NCBI RefSeq assembly: GCF_003856495.1
Contig: NZ_CP034118.1
Coordinates: 2,605,842 to 2,669,841, forward strand
Direction of reading: 5' to 3'
From: Staphylospora marina
GTDB lineage: Bacteria > Bacillota > Bacilli > Thermoactinomycetales > Thermoactinomycetaceae
Length of the DNA stretch: 64,000 nt
The notes beneath the pieces were generated by a model. That model worked only from the letters and a program-made list of their open reading frames with translations. It ran no database searches and was not told the DNA's origin. Both the position numbers and the translations under genes were made by a program. Of this stretch, positions 37,137 through 44,102 are shown one piece after another (position 1 is the stretch's first letter; each line of letters opens with the position of its first letter).

Positions 37137-38576
37137 TCAGTGCCTCGGCTGTTCTTCCATGATGTCCGCGGTTTCCGGCGGGAAAAACACGGCACGTTCC
37201 CCCGAAAACAGCGCCCTGGTCTCCGCGAAGAAGCGGGACTGGTGTTCCGGCGCGACATACCCCAGCTGAATGCCGGTGGCGCGGGCGACAAACGGATCCA
37301 ATGTGCAGAGATCCGACTTGTTCAAGTCACTCAGAGCCGTTTTCCCGAGCGATGTGGCCACCAGCTCCATTTCCCGCACGCAGGCGTTCAGGTAACGCAC
37401 CAGGTTCCGGGCCGCCTGATCGATGTCCAGCTGATCCGTCAACTTTCCGGAGTACACCACCAGACTGGTCGGCGGTTCGAACGGAGCCGCTTTCACGATT
37501 TGCTCGCTGACAAGGGCCATCAAGGCGGCCGTGCCGATGTAAACGGCATCGGCTCCCAAAGCAAGGGCTTTCAACATGTGCCCCGGCGTGACCAGACCTC
37601 CCGTGGCGATCAGGCTGATGTCCCGGTTCACGCCTTTTTGGACGAGGAACTCGTGCGCCCGGGTCACGGCGAACAGCGTCGGCAAGCCCAGATCATCCTG
37701 AAGGGTGGGCGCTCCGCCGTGCGTTCCGCCTTCCGCTCCGTCCAGCGTGATGAAATCGACGCCGGCTTCCACGGCGATTTGCAGTTCCTTTTCCAGATGG
37801 TGCGTGGCCGCGATTTTCAGACCAACCGGCACACCGGTCTCCGTACGGAGCCGCCGGACCAGACGGATGAAGTCCTCTTTGGAATTCACGTCGGGCAGCC
37901 TGGAATGGATGCGGGAATCTTCTCCCTCGCGAAGTTCAAACACCTCGCGGAAATCTTCCCCGATGTTGTGGGCGGCCGTCCGCTGCGGCGCCGATCCTTG
38001 CGCCCCCTGTCCCAACTGGATTTCGATGGCATCCAGCATGCGGTACTTGTCGGGCGTGTTCATCCAGCCGCCGCGATTGTATTGCCCGATGAACAACCGG
38101 GCCGCTTCCCGTTCTTCTTTCATCAGACCGGCCTCTCCGGAGTTGGTGGCCGTGCCGGCCATTGTGGCGGCCTTGGCCAGCGCGATTTTTGCGCTTTTGC
38201 TGAGGGCACCGCCGAAGGACATCGCCGCGATCATGATCGGGATGGAAATGGTCAGCGGTTTCCGGGCGCGGGGTCCGATGGTGACCGATGTCCCGATGCC
38301 CACGTTATCCGGGGTGGGAAACCGGAACAGGTGGACCGGGTTGAACAGCAGCTTCTCCCACGGAGACAGATGAAGCGGAGTGCCCAGCGGCCGGGAAATC
38401 GGCGTTCCCTGATTGGCCCGCATGGTGATTTCCATCAGGTTGGTGACGCCCACTTTTTTCATCGCGGGAACCATTTCGAACACGTTCTCGATGTACTGGT
38501 CCCGGATGGTGCGGGTGATCGCTTCATCCACCGTCTCGTTGATGATGGAACGGATCCAGCGTTTAATGAGTCCCAT
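37137..38576 (-). CDS. FMN-binding glutamate synthase-like protein
   Basis: A 479-residue protein equal to the central FMN/synthase domain of glutamate synthase, without the glutamine amidotransferase domain. Visible: PIMIAAMSFGGALSKSAKIALAK, GTATNSGEAGL, IEIQLGQGAQGS, GVDFITLDGAEGGTHGGAP and the FMN phosphate site ATGGLVTPGHMLKALALGADAVYIG. Related to B. subtilis YerD; substrate not established. The short cysteine cluster of large GOGAT subunits is reduced. Start ATG 38576 overlaps the preceding small gene by 14 bases, so the two are coupled. Confidence 0.85.
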   Translation of the reverse strand: MGLIKRWIRSIINETVDEAITRTIRDQYIENVFEMVPAMKKVGVTNLMEITMRANQGTPISRPLGTPLHLSPWEKLLFNPVHLFRFPTPDNVGIGTSVTIGPRARKPLTISIPIMIAAMSFGGALSKSAKIALAKAATMAGTATNSGEAGLMKEEREAARLFIGQYNRGGWMNTPDKYRMLDAIEIQLGQGAQGSAPQRTAAHNIGEDFREVFELREGEDSRIHSRLPDVNSKEDFIRLVRRLRTETGVPVGLKIAATHHLEKELQIAVEAGVDFITLDGAEGGTHGGAPTLQDDLGLPTLFAVTRAHEFLVQKGVNRDISLIATGGLVTPGHMLKALALGADAVYIGTAALMALVSEQIVKAAPFEPPTSLVVYSGKLTDQLDIDQAARNLVRYLNACVREMELVATSLGKTALSDLNKSDLCTLDPFVARATGIQLGYVAPEHQSRFFAETRALFSGERAVFFPPETADIMEEQPRH

Positions 38577-38856
38577 CGCGTCCGGCACGCCCCTCGCGTC
38601 CGCCCGATTCGATGGCGTTTTTCAGCTCTTCCACCTTTTGCGCCATGGCCAGGCACATCTGTTTGATCGTTCCCAATTGACGCGCCGCGCCTTGTTCTTC
38701 CACGGCGATGTCCATGAGCTCCCGGTGATCGAAATTGCTCAAGCGGTTGAAATGTTCCTGTTCCACCGATGCAAGCGTGCCGGCCATCGTTTCGATCCGG
38801 TTCAGCTCGGAGTGAAGATAGGAAAGCGTGTGTTTCAGGTCCTGAACGTGATCCAT
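38563..38856 (-). CDS. small helical/coiled-coil protein of unknown function
   Basis: A 97-residue, almost entirely helical protein beginning MDHVQDLKHTLSYLHSELNRIE with heptad-like spacing. No cysteine, no membrane segment, charged C terminus. I do not recognise a family. ATG 38856 follows AGGTG at about ten bases. Its 3' end overlaps the glutamate-synthase-like gene, suggesting a shared function. Confidence 0.65.
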   Translation of the reverse strand: MDHVQDLKHTLSYLHSELNRIETMAGTLASVEQEHFNRLSNFDHRELMDIAVEEQGAARQLGTIKQMCLAMAQKVEELKNAIESGGREGRAGRDGTH

Positions 38857-39007
38857 GTTTTGATCGCACCTGCCTTTGATTCGCGTGATGTCAGCCTGTT
38901 CCTTTCCGACAGACAAACGGAAAATAGAAATGGCATTTGTTGTTACATTGGCCTGAAACGTCGAATTTTATGAATCCCGGATCCGAACGACGCCGCAACA
39001 TGCCGTC

Positions 39008-39053
39008 AAAAAACCCCCGGTGCCTGACCGAAGTCGGGCATTCCGGGGGTTTG
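39008..39053 (-). terminator. fadF terminator
   Basis: Outer stem ACCCCCGG/CCGGGGGT with an internal hairpin and a minus-strand run of U, 25 bases past the fadF stop. Confidence 0.8.
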
Positions 39054-39077
39054 TGCCGTTTCCGTGCAACGTTGCGA

Positions 39078-41156
39078 TCAATGGACCAGTTCCGTCGGCT
39101 CTTCCGTGGCTTCCGGGCCGAAGTCGACGGAGAGGGCGAGGATTTCCGCCACGTCCATCGTCTTCACTTGATCTTCCACTTCTTTGGCTTTCGTGCCGTC
39201 GGACAACATGGTCAGGCAGTACGGGCAACCGGAACCGATCATGGTCGGGTTGACCCGCAAAGCCTGTTCGGTCCGCGCCACGTTGATACGCACGCCCTCT
39301 TTCTCCTCCATCCACATCAGACCGCCGCCGGCCCCGCAGCACATGCCGTTTTCGCGGTTTCTTTCCATTTCCACCAGTTCGACGCCGGGAATCTGCGACA
39401 AAATGTAGCGCGGCGGATCAAACACGCCGTTGTAGCGGCCCAGATAGCAGGAATCGTGCCAGGTGATGCGCTCTTTCACTTCCTTGACCGGTTTGAGTCG
39501 TCCCTCTTTCACCAGTTGGGCCAGCACCTCGGTGTGATGGTACACTTCCGCCTCCAGCCCCAGCTCCGGATACTCGTTCTTGAACGTGTTGTACGCGTGC
39601 GGGTCGATGGTGATGATTTTCTTCACGCCATGCTTGTTGAACAGGCCGATGTTATCCGCCGCCAGTTGTTGGAACAGGAACTCGTTGCCCAGACGTCGGG
39701 CGGTGTCTCCGGAGTTTTTCTCCTTGTTGCCGAGGATGGCGAATTTGACGCCGGCATGGTTCAAGAGCTTCACCAGCGCGCGGCTGATTTTCTGGCTGCG
39801 GTTGTCGTACGAGCCCATGGAGCCGACGAAGAACAGGTATTCAAACTCCTTCTCTTCCTTGACGGTCGGCACGGGAACGTCGGCACCTTCCGTCCATTTC
39901 GCCCGGTCTTTCTTGGAGATTCCCCACGGATTCCCCTGACGCTCGATGTTGGAGAGAGCGCGGGAGGTTTCGGGGCTCATGTTCCCCTCCGTCATCACCA
40001 GATAGCGGCGCATGTCGATGATTTTGTCCACGTGCTCGTTCATCACCGGGCACGCCTCTTCGCAGTTGCGGCACGTGGTGCAGGCCCACAGCTCCTGGTC
40101 GGTGATCACGTCGCCGATCAGCCGAACCTCTCCTCCTTCTTTTCCGGAAGAGAGTGCCGCTTCATTCGCCCCGGCAAACGCAAAGGCCGGCATCCACGGT
40201 GAGCGGGAAGTGACGGCCGCTCCCTTGAAGGTCAGGTGATCGCGCATTTTCACCAGCAAATCCATCGGAGACAAAAGCTTTCCGGTGCCGGCCGCCGGGC
40301 AGACGCTCGTGCAGCGACCGCACTCGACGCACGCATACAGATCCAGCAGCTGCTTTTGATTGAAATCCTCGATCTTGCCCACGCCATACTCTTCGACCGA
40401 CTCGTCCTCGAAGTCGATGAGCGACGGTTTGGCCGGCGCTCCCTGCCGCTTCAGCAGCACGTTGACCGGCGCGACCAGCAAGTGGAAGTGTTTGGACTGC
40501 GGAACATAGACCAGAAAACTGAACAGAACCAATGCGTGCACCCACCAGAACACGTAAAACAGCACTTCCCCGGCCGCCGGTCCGATGCCGGAAAGCGGAG
40601 CCGCAAGCAGCGAAGATACCGGTGTGTACCAGGTCGGCCCCTCATCCAGGGCGATTTTTTCAAACGCTCCGGACAAAAGAATCGAAGACATCAAAGACAG
40701 CAGGAAAATGACCACCAGACCGGACTTCAAGCCCCGTTTCAGCCGCGGAAGCTTCTCCACATAGCGCCGCCACCAGGCATACAGCGTGGCCACGAACACA
40801 CCGAACACGGTGATTTCCTGGATGAACAGGAACACATCGTATCCGGGCACGGGCAGATGGGCGCCCGGAATCAGCCCTTTGATGAACAGATCGATCGCAC
40901 CGAATTGAATGATGATGAATCCGTAAAACATCACGGCGTGCATGATGCCGCTCTTTTTGTCCTTCAACAGCTTTTTCTGCCCGAAAACGTTGACCCAAAC
41001 TTCGTCCATCGCCCGTTTCCAGTCGATCTTCAATTCAACCGGTTTGCCCAGCTTCAGGTACATCCACCGGCTGTGAACCACCCGGCCGAACAGGTAAAAC
41101 GCATACCCGGCCACTGCCAGGAATGCCAGCAGATTGAGTACGGAAAGCCAAGTCAT
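39078..41156 (-). CDS. fadF: FadF-type membrane iron-sulphur ETF:quinone oxidoreductase
   Basis: A 692-residue protein linking beta-oxidation to the quinone pool. About five to six N-terminal transmembrane helices (residues 1-235, nitrate-reductase-gamma-like haem domain), then two 4Fe-4S motifs (CVECGRCTSVCP and CTTCRNCEEACP), and two HdrD-type CCG domains (DSCYLGRYNG..CCGAGGGLMW and GSGCPYCLTML). Equivalent to B. subtilis FadF (YwjF), next to acdA there too. It should receive electrons from ETF reduced by the acyl-CoA dehydrogenases; etfAB are not in this window. GGAGGAG precedes the ATG. Confidence 0.93.
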   Translation of the reverse strand: MTWLSVLNLLAFLAVAGYAFYLFGRVVHSRWMYLKLGKPVELKIDWKRAMDEVWVNVFGQKKLLKDKKSGIMHAVMFYGFIIIQFGAIDLFIKGLIPGAHLPVPGYDVFLFIQEITVFGVFVATLYAWWRRYVEKLPRLKRGLKSGLVVIFLLSLMSSILLSGAFEKIALDEGPTWYTPVSSLLAAPLSGIGPAAGEVLFYVFWWVHALVLFSFLVYVPQSKHFHLLVAPVNVLLKRQGAPAKPSLIDFEDESVEEYGVGKIEDFNQKQLLDLYACVECGRCTSVCPAAGTGKLLSPMDLLVKMRDHLTFKGAAVTSRSPWMPAFAFAGANEAALSSGKEGGEVRLIGDVITDQELWACTTCRNCEEACPVMNEHVDKIIDMRRYLVMTEGNMSPETSRALSNIERQGNPWGISKKDRAKWTEGADVPVPTVKEEKEFEYLFFVGSMGSYDNRSQKISRALVKLLNHAGVKFAILGNKEKNSGDTARRLGNEFLFQQLAADNIGLFNKHGVKKIITIDPHAYNTFKNEYPELGLEAEVYHHTEVLAQLVKEGRLKPVKEVKERITWHDSCYLGRYNGVFDPPRYILSQIPGVELVEMERNRENGMCCGAGGGLMWMEEKEGVRINVARTEQALRVNPTMIGSGCPYCLTMLSDGTKAKEVEDQVKTMDVAEILALSVDFGPEATEEPTELVH

Positions 41157-41260
41157 GAGCAGCTCCTCCCCTTTCCCGGCGATTGCCCTGATTCAGAATA
41201 AACCGTCTTGTCCGGCATGTTTCCGTTTTCATTTCCCGTCGCTATCCATTGTAGCAGAAA

Positions 41261-41276
41261 ATGAGTGGCCATTCAT
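41261..41276. promoter_or_regulatory. palindromic operator candidate upstream of fadF
   Basis: ATGAGTGGCCATTCAT, a 16-bp palindrome with one mismatch, followed by a further ATTCAT. It resembles the TGAATGA-N-TCATTCA sites of Bacillus FadR. It lies between the fadF promoter and gene, where a bound repressor would block elongation. Confidence 0.5.
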
Positions 41277-41332
41277 TCATTATTCTTTCTGTTCCGATAT
41301 AAACAAAAAGGCTAAAAATGCATTTTGATTCA

Positions 41333-41360
41333 ATTATATATAAGATTCATTGATTGTCGA
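41333..41360 (-). promoter_or_regulatory. fadF promoter
   Basis: Minus-strand -35 TCGACA (41355-41360), 16-base spacer, perfect -10 TATAAT (41333-41338). Predicted leader of about 170 bases. Confidence 0.65.
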
Positions 41361-41565
41361 ATATGTGTCGACAGGAAAATTTTTTCGGGTTCGGGCCGGA
41401 TCCGCCGCGCGCCAAGAGAGAAATCGAAAGGCCGGTCCACAACCCGAAAGGCAACCGGGCAAGGACTCTTCCGGTACATGGGAAACATGCCAGCAACCAT
41501 CCGCATGGCACAAGCTGCTGTTTTCAATTCTTTCAAACATAATTCCATTCAATTTCATTGTTTTT

Positions 41566-41574
41566 TGTTATAAT
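41566..41574 (+). promoter_or_regulatory. promoter of the actin-like cassette
   Basis: Extended -10 TGTTATAAT at the edge of an AT-rich block; transcription would start near 41581, directly at the repeat array, giving a leader of about 170 bases. The DNA between 41361 and 41560 shows nothing else. Confidence 0.6.
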
Positions 41575-41581
41575 TGACCAT

Positions 41582-41725
41582 GGTCATGACTACGAGACGG
41601 ACCGGACGTCCGAAACGGACCACGGTCATGACCACGAGTCACCACAACCCCGATTTTCGCTGACTTCCGTCCGGACCAAAGTCCGCAACAGCCGTTTTCG
41701 GATGACCTTGGTACGGACTTTGGTC
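41582..41725. repeat. centromere-like repeat array upstream of the actin-like gene
   Basis: Direct repeat GGTCATGAC[T/C]ACGAG at 41582-41596 and 41624-41638 (14/15 identical), ACGGACC at 41597-41603 and 41615-41621, the palindrome CGGACGTCCG between them, and a 12-bp perfect inverted repeat GACCAAAGTCCG (41674-41685) with CGGACTTTGGTC (41714-41725). CGGAC or its complement recurs at least six times in 130 bases. This is the layout of parC/alfN-type partition sites, which double as the cassette operator. Confidence 0.65.
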
Positions 41726-41751
41726 AATAACACCCAAGGAGGGAACCGAGC

Positions 41752-42546
41752 ATGCTCGTTGCAGTGGATGCAGGACGCGCATATGTCAAAACCGTGGTGG
41801 GGAACCGGAAATTCTCATTTCCGAGCAAGGTTTCCAAAGCGCGAAAGCGAACGTTTGTCCAGACATTGGAAGGGGACATGGAGCTTACATACATGGGGAA
41901 GGAGTATTTCATCGGACAGCTGGCCGAGAGGGAGGGATCGTTCACGAGGCAGATGATGACGGAGTCGAAGGTGAACACGGAGACGGTACTGCTGATCCTG
42001 GCCGCGCTGTTCCAGGCGGGAGTGGTGGGAGACGTCAAAGTGGTCACCGGGGTACCGATCAACATGTATCGCGAGGATGAACGGTCCCGGCTGAGAGCGC
42101 GGCTGGAGGGAGAGCACGAAGTGGTCCTGAACGGGACGTACCGGAAAATCAACATCCGTCGCGCGGCGATCACGATTGAAGGAGGCGCATCCTACTGGAT
42201 TCACCGGAGGATGGGAACCGTGCGGATCGTGGACCCCGGTGCGCGGACGACCAACTACGCGACGTTCAAGGACGGCGTGTTCATCGACCGGGAAAGCGGG
42301 ACGCTGCCCAAAGGATGGGACAATGTGCGGGAAGCGGATCCGGAGGAAATGGCGGCGATGATCGTCGGACATCTCGGCGGAATGTGGGATCCGTCCGACG
42401 TGGTGGAAATTATCGGCGGAAAAGCGCGCGATCTCCTGGAACCGTTCAAACAAGCCGGCTTCCTCTACGCGACCACGGTGGAGGATCCGCAATTCGCCAA
42501 CGCGCTGGGATACTATGCCCTCGGAAAGGAGACGCTGGGTGAATGA
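41752..42546 (+). CDS. actin-like ATPase of a plasmid-type segregation module (ParM/AlfA-like)
   Basis: A 264-residue actin-fold protein: phosphate-1 loop VAVDAGRAYVKTVVG, connect/phosphate-2 loop RIVDPGARTTNYATF, adenosine motif VEIIGGKARDLLEPF. The length is near AlfA (about 275) and shorter than ParM (about 320), with a compact subdomain. Such proteins polymerise and push or position DNA bound by a small adaptor. Good ribosome binding site (AAGGAGGG) before the ATG. The downstream gene overlaps as ATGA and an iteron-like array lies upstream, completing the three-part partition layout. It is in a chromosomal metabolic region, not beside a replication gene. Confidence 0.8.
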   Translation: MLVAVDAGRAYVKTVVGNRKFSFPSKVSKARKRTFVQTLEGDMELTYMGKEYFIGQLAEREGSFTRQMMTESKVNTETVLLILAALFQAGVVGDVKVVTGVPINMYREDERSRLRARLEGEHEVVLNGTYRKINIRRAAITIEGGASYWIHRRMGTVRIVDPGARTTNYATFKDGVFIDRESGTLPKGWDNVREADPEEMAAMIVGHLGGMWDPSDVVEIIGGKARDLLEPFKQAGFLYATTVEDPQFANALGYYALGKETLGE

Positions 42547-42818
42547 GCGGATACAAGAAGCGGGAACGGCGTCAGGTTTCCTTCAACACGGAAGACGCCG
42601 TTGAGCGGGAGTTGCTGGAGTTTGTGGACCGGAAGGACATCAATTTTTCCGGTCTGGTGAAAAACCTGTTGTTCGCATACCGGATGGGACATCTCGCCGC
42701 CCGCCCCGAACCGGGAATGACACCGGGATCTCTGCCCGCGGGCGGTCTGACGGACCGTTCCCGTCCCACGGCGGCATACCAGCAAATCAAGGCCAGCGGC
42801 ATGCCGTTCGACTTCTGA
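42543..42818 (+). CDS. small DNA-binding adaptor candidate (ParR/AlfB-like)
   Basis: A 91-residue protein starting KKRERRQVSFNTEDAVERELLEF, basic then amphipathic, with a predicted strand-helix-helix order (about 8-50) like ribbon-helix-helix adaptors. The remaining tail is proline/glycine-rich and disordered, ending IKASGMPFDF, a short hydrophobic motif of the kind adaptors use to bind their filament. ATGA overlap with the actin-like gene indicates coupling. Family assignment is by position and shape, not by a recognised motif. Confidence 0.65.
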   Translation: MSGYKKRERRQVSFNTEDAVERELLEFVDRKDINFSGLVKNLLFAYRMGHLAARPEPGMTPGSLPAGGLTDRSRPTAAYQQIKASGMPFDF

Positions 42819-42843
42819 ACACCTTATGGGGAGAGTGGATTGG

Positions 42844-43203
42844 ATGAGGCCTCATACGTTTCAGATTCCGTACTCGGTCGTCGAAAGACTGACACCGAAA
42901 GAGCGATTTGTCTACTATGAACTGTGCCGCCTGGGGTCCCCGGTGGATACGGTGGATGAGACATTCAAGATCCCGGTTCCCAAAGGGGCGTTCATCACCA
43001 GCCATTACCGGATGTCCAAGGAACTTGACATGGCCTACTCGCTGACCGCTTTGCTGATCGAAGGGTTGGCGGAAAAAGGCCTGATCGAATGGTCCCCGAT
43101 CGAACACGAGGAATTCCGCTCCTATTATTTGGTCCGGGTGAAACAGGTGCTCCCCGACGATGACGGAATCCCCTCGTTCCGCCACATCCGCCGCAATCTG
43201 TAA
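42844..43203 (+). CDS. third gene of the actin-like cassette, winged-helix-like
   Basis: A 119-residue protein. The stretch TPKERFVYYELCRLGSP, GAFITSHYRMSKELDMAYS and LIEGLAEKGLIEWSP has the pattern of a winged-helix replication or plasmid-copy protein (DnaD-like N-terminal domain), with a beta tail SYYLVRVKQVL. I do not recognise a named family. ATG 42844 follows GGGGAG; another ATG at 42826 lacks a ribosome binding site. It ends 45 bases before a strong terminator and is the last cassette gene. Confidence 0.65.
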   Translation: MRPHTFQIPYSVVERLTPKERFVYYELCRLGSPVDTVDETFKIPVPKGAFITSHYRMSKELDMAYSLTALLIEGLAEKGLIEWSPIEHEEFRSYYLVRVKQVLPDDDGIPSFRHIRRNL

Positions 43204-43247
43204 CCGGGAAAGGAAAGCGTGCGCCCGGGACCGACGCGAAACATGCA

Positions 43248-43287
43248 GACGGCCTGCTCCGGAAGTTCACCGGACAGGCCGTTTTTC
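43248..43287 (+). terminator. terminator of the actin-like cassette
   Basis: Stem ACGGCCTG-CTCCGG with CCGGA-CAGGCCGT, followed by five T on the plus strand; no U-run on the other strand. Marks the right end of the plus-strand cassette. Confidence 0.85.
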
Positions 43288-43343
43288 TGCCGGATGCGGA
43301 GATCCAAACCGATTCCTTGCGCGAAACCGGAACACGCATGCAC

Positions 43344-44102
43344 TCACGCCCGCTGTTTTTCCCGCTCCCGTCGGGCGATTTCCTGAACAAAATACGAGGC
43401 GACATGCGGAGCGAGGGATCCGGGACCGAAACCGGCATCATACCCGAGCTCCAGGGCCAGTTCATGACTGATCCGCGGTCCCCCGCAGATGAGCAGAAAA
43501 CGGTCGCGAAGTCCCTCCGCTTCGATCAGTTCCACCAAGTGCGTCAGATTGGTGATGTGAACCCCTTTCTGGGTGACCACTTGGGAAACGAGGATCACAT
43601 CGGCGTTCAGTTCGATCGCCTTGGCCAAGAGTTCTTCGTTCTCCACCTGGCTTCCCAGGTTGTAGGCATCGATCCAGGGATACCGTTCCAACCCGTATTC
43701 CCCGTTGTACCCCTTCATGTTCATGATGGCGTCGATGCCCACCGTGTGGGCGTCCGTTCCGGTGCATGCCCCGACCACCACGAGTTTGCGACCGATGTGT
43801 TGTTCGATGAAGCGGTTGATCTCATAGAAATCCATCACTTCGCTCTCCACTTTGGGAACGCGAATCGCGGTGAAATCGACGCTGTGAACGCACCGCCCGT
43901 ACACGATGAAAAACGTGAAATTCTCCCCCAGGTCTTTCATGTGGTATACCTGCGGTTCTTCCAGTCCCATTTTGGACGCCAGCTGTCGCGCCGCTTCCCT
44001 TGCTTCCTCCCCCGCGGGCACGGGCAGGGTGAAGCTGAGCTGCACCATCCCGTCATCCATCGTGTCTCCGTAGGGTTTCACCCGGGTGAGATCCACGTTC
44101 AT
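43344..44102 (-). CDS. kamE: D-lysine 5,6-aminomutase, beta (cobalamin-binding) subunit
   Basis: Small subunit, 252 residues. The cobalamin-binding D-x-H-x-x-G motif is DAHTVG with His119; Lys130 lies 11 residues later in MNMKGYNG, the same spacing as His133/Lys144 of the characterised enzyme, where the lysine holds PLP. A GG loop (ICGGPRISHEL) and SQVVTQKGVH complete the Rossmann-like domain; residues 1-100 form the dimerisation region. With KamD it moves the 6-amino group of D-lysine or L-beta-lysine to C5. ATGA overlap with kamD. Last gene of the kdd-kam operon; no terminator is seen just downstream on this strand. Confidence 0.95.
   Translation of the reverse strand: MNVDLTRVKPYGDTMDDGMVQLSFTLPVPAGEEAREAARQLASKMGLEEPQVYHMKDLGENFTFFIVYGRCVHSVDFTAIRVPKVESEVMDFYEINRFIEQHIGRKLVVVGACTGTDAHTVGIDAIMNMKGYNGEYGLERYPWIDAYNLGSQVENEELLAKAIELNADVILVSQVVTQKGVHITNLTHLVELIEAEGLRDRFLLICGGPRISHELALELGYDAGFGPGSLAPHVASYFVQEIARREREKQRA

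Noticed and set aside
41580-41590. GACCATGGTC palindrome as an attachment or restriction-related site
   Set aside because: A ten-base palindrome occurs by chance, and no integrase or flanking direct repeat marks an integrated element.
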